A DNA stretch of 35,285 nucleotides from UBA2256 sp964531105 (GTDB lineage Bacteria > Spirochaetota > Spirochaetia > Treponematales > Rectinemataceae), in NCBI GenBank assembly GCA_964531105.1, contig CAZHFN010000022.1, forward strand, positions 1-35,285, in the 5' to 3' direction. The position numbers and the translations under genes are program-made. The notes below the pieces were generated by a model. That model saw nothing but the letters and a program-made list of their open reading frames with translations. It searched no databases and was not told where the DNA came from. Of the stretch, positions 30,778-35,285 are shown one piece after another (the first letter of the stretch is position 1; each line of letters starts with the position of its first letter).

Positions 30778-33020
30778 GCCACGCTAGCCACGGAGCCCCC
30801 TACCTCGACTGTCTTAATCCGGAGCAGTTGAAGGCCGTATTGCATGAGAAAAACCCCCTGCTTATCCTTGCCGGAGCGGGCACGGGCAAGACCAGGGTGA
30901 TCACCACTAAAATAGCCTACCTTGTAAAAGAACGGGGTGTGGCTCCCGAATCCATTCTGGCTGTCACGTTTACCAATAAGGCAGCCCGGGAGATGAGAGA
31001 GAGGGCGGCCAGCCTGGAACCATCCTGCCAGAGGGCGGTGATTCGCACCTTTCATTCTTTTGGATCCTGGTTCTTGCGGCGCAATGCCCAGTCGATAGGC
31101 TTGGATTCCAACTTTGTCATCTACGACGACGAAGACTCGGCCGAACTAGTCCATGCGCTTTTGCCCAATTTGGGCAAACCTGAGTGCAGACGCTTTGCCT
31201 CCCTTATCGCGAGAGCCAAGGATTACGGGCTGGAACCGGATTCACCCAATGTCTCAAGCTTGATCAGGGATGATGACTTCAGAAGAATTTATTCTCTGTA
31301 TGAACAGAGGCTGAGAGAGACAGGCAATGTGGATTTCGGCGATCTGATCCGCCTGCCTGCAAACATCCTCGAAAAAGACCAAACAATAGCCCAGAGAACG
31401 CGGCAACGCTTCAGGGTTATCCTCGTAGATGAGTACCAGGACTCCAACGTCGCTCAATTCCTCCTTCTCCAGAAACTCTTCAGCCCCGGCACCTACCTCT
31501 GCGTGGTGGGCGACGATGATCAATCCATCTACCGCTTTCGGGGAGCCGAAATACGCAACATACTCTCCTTTGCATCTATCTTTCCGGGCACCGAAACCAT
31601 CAAACTAGAGCGCAATTACCGCTCGTACCAGTCCATACTGGATATAGCCGGCGATGTGGTTTCCCGTAACTCTGGAAGACTCGGAAAAACACTCAGGGCG
31701 ACCAGGCCTGGGGGAGCCAAACCCCAGTTGGCGCTGCTGGACGATCAGGATCAGGAAGTGGAGTTTTGCGCCAAGATTATCAATGAAATGAGGGCAAAGG
31801 GCTTAGCCCTCTCTGATATAGCCATACTCTATAGAACTAACGCCCAATCCCTGGCCTTTGAAAAGGAATTCCCCCGGAGAGGGCTGGCTTACAAACTGGT
31901 AGGCGCGCTCCGTTTTTATGACAGGGAGGAGGTCAAGGATCTGATGGCCTACCTCTCCCTCATCCTCAATCCCAGAGACGAGATTGCCTTCCGACGGGTG
32001 GTGAACAAGCCCGCCAGGGGTTTGGGCGATAGCAGCGTCGAAGCTATTCTGGAAAAGGCACTGAGGGAAGGCATCTCTCCTCTGGAAGCCTCCAGGCTGA
32101 CAAAGGATTCTCTGAGAGGCAAGGGCAAGGCGGGGATGGAACAGTTTTTGGGCGTCCTGGAGAGAGCCAGATCCATGCTGGGCAGCTTGGGAGCCCAGGA
32201 AGACCCCTACTCTCTTTCGGACGGGGGCAAGAAGGACGATGACAAGGGTAGCGCATCCCTGGGCACCCTTTTGGAGAATATCGTTAAGGAAAGCGGACTG
32301 GTCGCCTACCATAGGGATCAGGATGAGATCAGCGGAACCCAGAAACTGGCTAACATGGACGAACTCATCAATGCCGCTTCCATGTATCCCCTGGCAAGGG
32401 AGGGTTTGGCCGAATTTCTGGAAACCATCGAGCTGGACAGAAGCTTCCAGGCGGGGTCTGAGGGCGAAGTCAGGGATGCTGTCACCCTCATCACCATGCA
32501 TAATACCAAAGGTCTGGAGTTTCCCTGCGTTATCGTATCGGGACTCGAACAGGGTCTTTTCCCCAGGGATGACGAGGAAGGCGAAGATCTGGAGGAACAG
32601 AGAAGGCTTTTCTACGTAGCCCTCACCAGGGCCAAGGACAGGTTGTTTTTGAGCGCCTGCCGCTGGCGGCGAATTCGTGGCAGAATATTCGAAACCAGCC
32701 CTTCGCGGTTTCTCAGCGAAATGGATCCCAACCTCTACGAACTCTGGCGCCGGGGAATGAGCGCTTCCAGGCCTCAAGCCGCATTCCTGCGAAAACCCTC
32801 CCCCGGCACCCGAAGCGGCAGCGCTTCGGCAACCCCAGCGGTCAGCTCGGAATGGAAACCTGGGGCAAGGGTGTACCATGACGAATACGGAAGCGGCTCT
32901 ATAGTAAAGGTGAGCATGACCGAGAGTTCAGGGCCTCTTGTAATAGTTCAGTTTGAAACAGGGAAGGTAGCCCAGTTTTTCCCCAAGTATACAAAAAAGC
33001 TAGAACGCACGAACGACTGA
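30774..33020 (+). CDS. pcrA: PcrA/UvrD-type superfamily 1 DNA helicase
   Basis: A 748-residue 3'-5' DNA helicase used in repair and replication. Motifs in order: Walker A AGAGTGKTRVI (33-43), Ia FTNKAAREM, II VDEYQDSN, III VGDDDQSIYRFRGA, IV NYRS, V TMHNTKGLEFPCV, VI FYVALTRAKDRL. The C-terminus ends with a PcrA-like Tudor-type domain (VYHDEYGSGSIVKV, then FETGKVAQFF). The best start is TTG at 30774, which shares bases with the TGA stop of rimO, so it is probably translated by re-initiation. No downstream ATG fits before Walker A. Its stop is only 4 bases from that of the convergent 33025 gene. PcrA is preferred to UvrD from the C-terminal domain, but the distinction is not sharp. Confidence 0.93.
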   Translation: MSHASHGAPYLDCLNPEQLKAVLHEKNPLLILAGAGTGKTRVITTKIAYLVKERGVAPESILAVTFTNKAAREMRERAASLEPSCQRAVIRTFHSFGSWFLRRNAQSIGLDSNFVIYDDEDSAELVHALLPNLGKPECRRFASLIARAKDYGLEPDSPNVSSLIRDDDFRRIYSLYEQRLRETGNVDFGDLIRLPANILEKDQTIAQRTRQRFRVILVDEYQDSNVAQFLLLQKLFSPGTYLCVVGDDDQSIYRFRGAEIRNILSFASIFPGTETIKLERNYRSYQSILDIAGDVVSRNSGRLGKTLRATRPGGAKPQLALLDDQDQEVEFCAKIINEMRAKGLALSDIAILYRTNAQSLAFEKEFPRRGLAYKLVGALRFYDREEVKDLMAYLSLILNPRDEIAFRRVVNKPARGLGDSSVEAILEKALREGISPLEASRLTKDSLRGKGKAGMEQFLGVLERARSMLGSLGAQEDPYSLSDGGKKDDDKGSASLGTLLENIVKESGLVAYHRDQDEISGTQKLANMDELINAASMYPLAREGLAEFLETIELDRSFQAGSEGEVRDAVTLITMHNTKGLEFPCVIVSGLEQGLFPRDDEEGEDLEEQRRLFYVALTRAKDRLFLSACRWRRIRGRIFETSPSRFLSEMDPNLYELWRRGMSASRPQAAFLRKPSPGTRSGSASATPAVSSEWKPGARVYHDEYGSGSIVKVSMTESSGPLVIVQFETGKVAQFFPKYTKKLERTND

Positions 33021-33024
33021 AGGC

Positions 33025-34551
33025 TCAGGATTCCGTATCGAATATTGTCTCTCCAGGCGCGAAGCGAGATGGATCTACCGAGGCGCGGATTTTTTCCACG
33101 TCTTTCTGAAGCTGTTCCAGCCTGGAAAACTCGTAGCCCCCGTCCCGTGGTTCAGCCTGCGACCAAGCGGCCAATTCCAGGGTAATTTCGTCTACAGCTT
33201 TGGGCATATTCTTAGGTTTAGCCTGGTCTAAGGGCGCTTCCAAAGCAGCAGGGCTGAAAACACCCTGGGTGCTGATGATATTGCTGAAGACTATGCGCCT
33301 TAAGTTTTCCTTCTTGATCCTATCATTAGCCGATCCCTGCCGCAGACTTCGGATAATTGGAATCGCGAAAAAAAGTCCGGAGAACAGCAGGGGTACCACT
33401 CCCAGCCCCCAGAAAATGCCTGGAACAGGGTTTTGTATCCCCAAAAGCTGCAAGAGGTAGCCGGTAGCGGAATAAATCAGTGAAAGCCCGCCCCTTAGGG
33501 CAAAGCCATCAGGGGTTCGCACATAGAAGGCTCCCGCCAGATTGAGGGCGTTGTAGAGGAAATAACCCCCAAACACGATGTTAACGCCATTGATCATTCT
33601 GAATGTCCTGTCGGACTTGGGCGTGTTGGAGGAGAATGCGTACAGGCTCTTAAGTCTTACGCTAGAGCCGATGAATTCGGGAGTACTGCCCACTCTGGCC
33701 AGAAGCTTGGGAAAGCTGAAATAAAGGCTGCCATCGGGACTTACCTCTGGACTGCCCTCAAACTCCAGCAGGTAGCGGTTGATGGCTGTCTCTGCTTCCA
33801 GGGGTTCCATTCCCGTTATGGCCATGAATTCGGGCATGGTCATGATGCCCTTATGGGTCTGCAGAAAGGCGATTACGGTCTTTTTTTCCAGCTCCCCCCA
33901 GGCAGCGTTGGGATCGCCATCGCCGAACACATGGGAAAAAACAGCTTTATGGAGCGGCCTACGGGCCTTCTTGGCACGAACTTGACCGAATCGTTCCTGG
34001 GGTGGTTTGAAAAGCTCCGAATAGAACCAGATGCGGATGAGGCTATCGAATAGCCTTGTGGTGAGCCAAAGGCCGCCCAAGCCCCCGCCACCCCTGTTGC
34101 TGCTTCTGGAATCACTCCTTCCTCCTCCACCGAATTGGACGGCCACGGAGGCGAGCATGGCAAAGAGCGCCAGGGCGAGGAAGATGATAAAATAGCCACC
34201 GAGCATAACGAGAATCCAGGTTTTAAAGAGGAATTTGGATACTTCCGCCGCCGCTTTCCTGGCGCCTCGCAAAAAGCGGGCAGCCGCAGGGCCGAAGCCC
34301 TTGTACCGGCTCTTCATGCCTCTCGGGAAAGAGTAGAGGAGTTCTCCCTTGGTGGTCACCTTGAGGCGGGCACCGAATTCGTCTGCCAGGGCTGGCAGTT
34401 CGGCCTCTATCTGGGGCAGAGGCAGCCCCGTAAGAGCCGCCAGGTCGGCGACGGTGGATTCACTGCTGGCTTTCTTGAAGCCGATGAGCAGGCTTTCCCT
34501 CACTCGCTGACGATCATACTCGTATACCTTGTCGCTCTTTTTATCAGACAC
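33025..34551 (-). CDS. Uncharacterised membrane protein with three winged-helix-like modules
   Basis: A 508-residue protein. Three similar alpha/beta modules are seen at about 14-78, 219-285 and 412-477. Each is a helical part followed by a short beta wing ending G-x-x-Y-x-F-(P): GELLYSFPRG, GSLYFSFPKL, GGYEFSRL. They alternate with membrane segments: a helix at 107-137, a Gly/Ser-rich loop (141-160) then hydrophobic 161-182, and helices at about 318-345, 355-372 and 379-402. The stretch HVFGDGDPN (207-215) and FEGSPEVSPDG (264-274) recall, from memory, a poorly characterised cyanobacterial and plant chloroplast family. It starts with GTG (34549-34551) with GAGG seven bases upstream. It follows glgA after 45 bases. 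No function is proposed. Confidence 0.7.
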   Translation of the reverse strand: MSDKKSDKVYEYDRQRVRESLLIGFKKASSESTVADLAALTGLPLPQIEAELPALADEFGARLKVTTKGELLYSFPRGMKSRYKGFGPAAARFLRGARKAAAEVSKFLFKTWILVMLGGYFIIFLALALFAMLASVAVQFGGGGRSDSRSSNRGGGGLGGLWLTTRLFDSLIRIWFYSELFKPPQERFGQVRAKKARRPLHKAVFSHVFGDGDPNAAWGELEKKTVIAFLQTHKGIMTMPEFMAITGMEPLEAETAINRYLLEFEGSPEVSPDGSLYFSFPKLLARVGSTPEFIGSSVRLKSLYAFSSNTPKSDRTFRMINGVNIVFGGYFLYNALNLAGAFYVRTPDGFALRGGLSLIYSATGYLLQLLGIQNPVPGIFWGLGVVPLLFSGLFFAIPIIRSLRQGSANDRIKKENLRRIVFSNIISTQGVFSPAALEAPLDQAKPKNMPKAVDEITLELAAWSQAEPRDGGYEFSRLEQLQKDVEKIRASVDPSRFAPGETIFDTES

Positions 34552-34596
34552 CTTGCATCCTCATTTACAGAGCAAAGAAAATACCCGAAGCCCAGG

Positions 34597-35285
34597 TTAC
34601 AGAAACCTGGATCTGCCTACATTGAGGGCCCTGCTGTAAAGGGCCGTGTACTCCCTTGCCGACTTGTCCCAGGAGAAAATCCTGGTCATTGCTTTAGCCC
34701 GCATCATATCGATGTGCGTTCTTCTGTTGTACCAGGCCCAGACCGCCCAGCCAATGGTATTGAAAAGCGCCCGGGGCGTAAGATCGTCAAACATGAAACC
34801 AGTTCCATCCCCCGTTTCCTGGACGTAGTTCTGTACAGTATCGGCGAGCCCCCCCGTCCTGTGGACTATGGGAAGGGTTCCATACCGCAGGCTGTACATC
34901 TGATTGAGTCCGCAGGGTTCGTACCTAGAGGGCATCATGAAAAAGTCAGCCCCGGCCTCTACCAAATGGGCCAGCCTGTCATCGTAGCCGATTTTAGCCT
35001 TGAAATTGGGATAGCGCAGCGAGAGAGCCTTGAGTTCTTCCTCGCACCATGCTTCGCCGGAGCCGATTATCGCAAATTGCACGGCCATGGTCTTGCATAC
35101 TTCAGAAATGGCGCCGATGCCCCTGCCAAACATTTCCTCGATGCCCTTCTGTTCGGTAAGCCTGGCAACCATGCCGATTATGGGGACTTCGGGATCGGAG
35201 GCGAGTCCAAAACTCTTCTGGAGCGCCGCCTTGCAAAGGTTCTTGCCTTTCATGTCATGGACAGAATAGGCAGCCGGAAGGTTGG
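34597..35285 (-). CDS. glgA: Glycogen synthase (GT5), C-terminal part, 5' end outside window
   Basis: The frame is open to the right edge of the window, so the N-terminal half lies outside; about 229 residues are visible. This is the second Rossmann domain of an ADP-glucose-type glycogen/starch synthase. PIIGMVARLTEQKGIE is the nucleotide-sugar contact, and SRYEPCGLNQMYSLRYGTLPIVHRTGGLADTV is the GT5 E-x7-E type motif with the conserved Gly-rich turn. The extreme C-terminus has FSWDKSAREYTALY. The enzyme extends alpha-1,4-glucan chains in glycogen storage. A short inverted repeat (CCAGGTT/AACCTGG, 34592-34598 and 34604-34610) spans the stop. The downstream membrane gene begins 45 bases on and may be co-transcribed. 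The call is secure for family. Confidence 0.92.
   Translation of the reverse strand, partial: NLPAAYSVHDMKGKNLCKAALQKSFGLASDPEVPIIGMVARLTEQKGIEEMFGRGIGAISEVCKTMAVQFAIIGSGEAWCEEELKALSLRYPNFKAKIGYDDRLAHLVEAGADFFMMPSRYEPCGLNQMYSLRYGTLPIVHRTGGLADTVQNYVQETGDGTGFMFDDLTPRALFNTIGWAVWAWYNRRTHIDMMRAKAMTRIFSWDKSAREYTALYSRALNVGRSRFL

Noticed and set aside
31803..32879. A 358-codon open frame opposite pcrA, and similar ones at 15736-16440 and 21333-22031
   Set aside because: All are antisense to strongly supported genes and lack any family feature; long shadow frames are expected at this base composition.
1..35285. CRISPR arrays, insertion sequences, integrases, toxin-antitoxin pairs, defence genes
   Set aside because: None was found on either strand; no regularly spaced repeats or transposase motifs are visible.

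Overview
This window looks like part of a diderm spirochaete chromosome (Treponema/Spirochaeta-like, a little over half GC by eye). The evidence is the combination of gene types: a threonyl-tRNA synthetase without a TGS domain, a long pyrophosphate-dependent phosphofructokinase, a nucleoside kinase with a ThrRS-like N-terminus, a ClpS-ClpA-Aat cluster, and periplasmic or outer-membrane factors (LolA-like, RodZ-like, LysM/LytM). The family-level placement is an inference. No tRNA, rRNA, CRISPR array, insertion sequence or phage gene was seen. Genes are densely packed and no gap reaches 300 bases.

Layout. 1-1341 (+): 3' part of a nucleoside/uridine kinase. 1338-7929 (-): a five-gene oligopeptide importer, oppA-oppB-oppC-oppD-oppF. 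It resembles the Ami/Opp systems of Gram-positive bacteria, has a strong hairpin terminator after oppA and has a second promoter before oppB. 8092-9205: two small uncharacterised membrane proteins, convergent, with a 20-bp tandem duplication at the junction. 9339-13702 (-): malic enzyme, a dihydroorotate-dehydrogenase-like flavoprotein and threonyl-tRNA synthetase. 13861-17264 (+): clpS-clpA-aat, a compact N-degron proteolysis operon, followed by a B12-type radical SAM protein. 19168-20145 (-): a 2-hydroxyacid dehydrogenase. 20379-23165 (+): a very large ankyrin-repeat lipoprotein. 23265-25524 (-): a sigma-70-family factor and a LysM/degenerate-LytM protein. 25681-33020 (+): pfp, lolA-like, rodZ-like, rimO and a PcrA-type helicase, closely spaced and probably partly co-transcribed. 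33025-35285 (-): an uncharacterised membrane protein with three winged-helix-like modules, and the 3' part of glycogen synthase.

How the genes work together. The importer feeds peptides to the cell. ClpS/ClpA/Aat tag, recognise and degrade N-degron proteins (a ClpP partner must be encoded elsewhere). Malic enzyme, pfp and glycogen synthase are central carbon and storage functions. LolA-like, RodZ-like and LysM/LytM proteins act on the envelope and cell shape.

I did not find a clear-cut new defence or mobile system. The most unusual items are the triple winged-helix membrane protein at 33025-34551, the catalytically dead-looking LytM protein, the hydroxyacid dehydrogenase with Tyr in place of the catalytic Glu, the DHODH-like protein without the catalytic Cys, and the perfect inverted repeat in front of the sigma factor.
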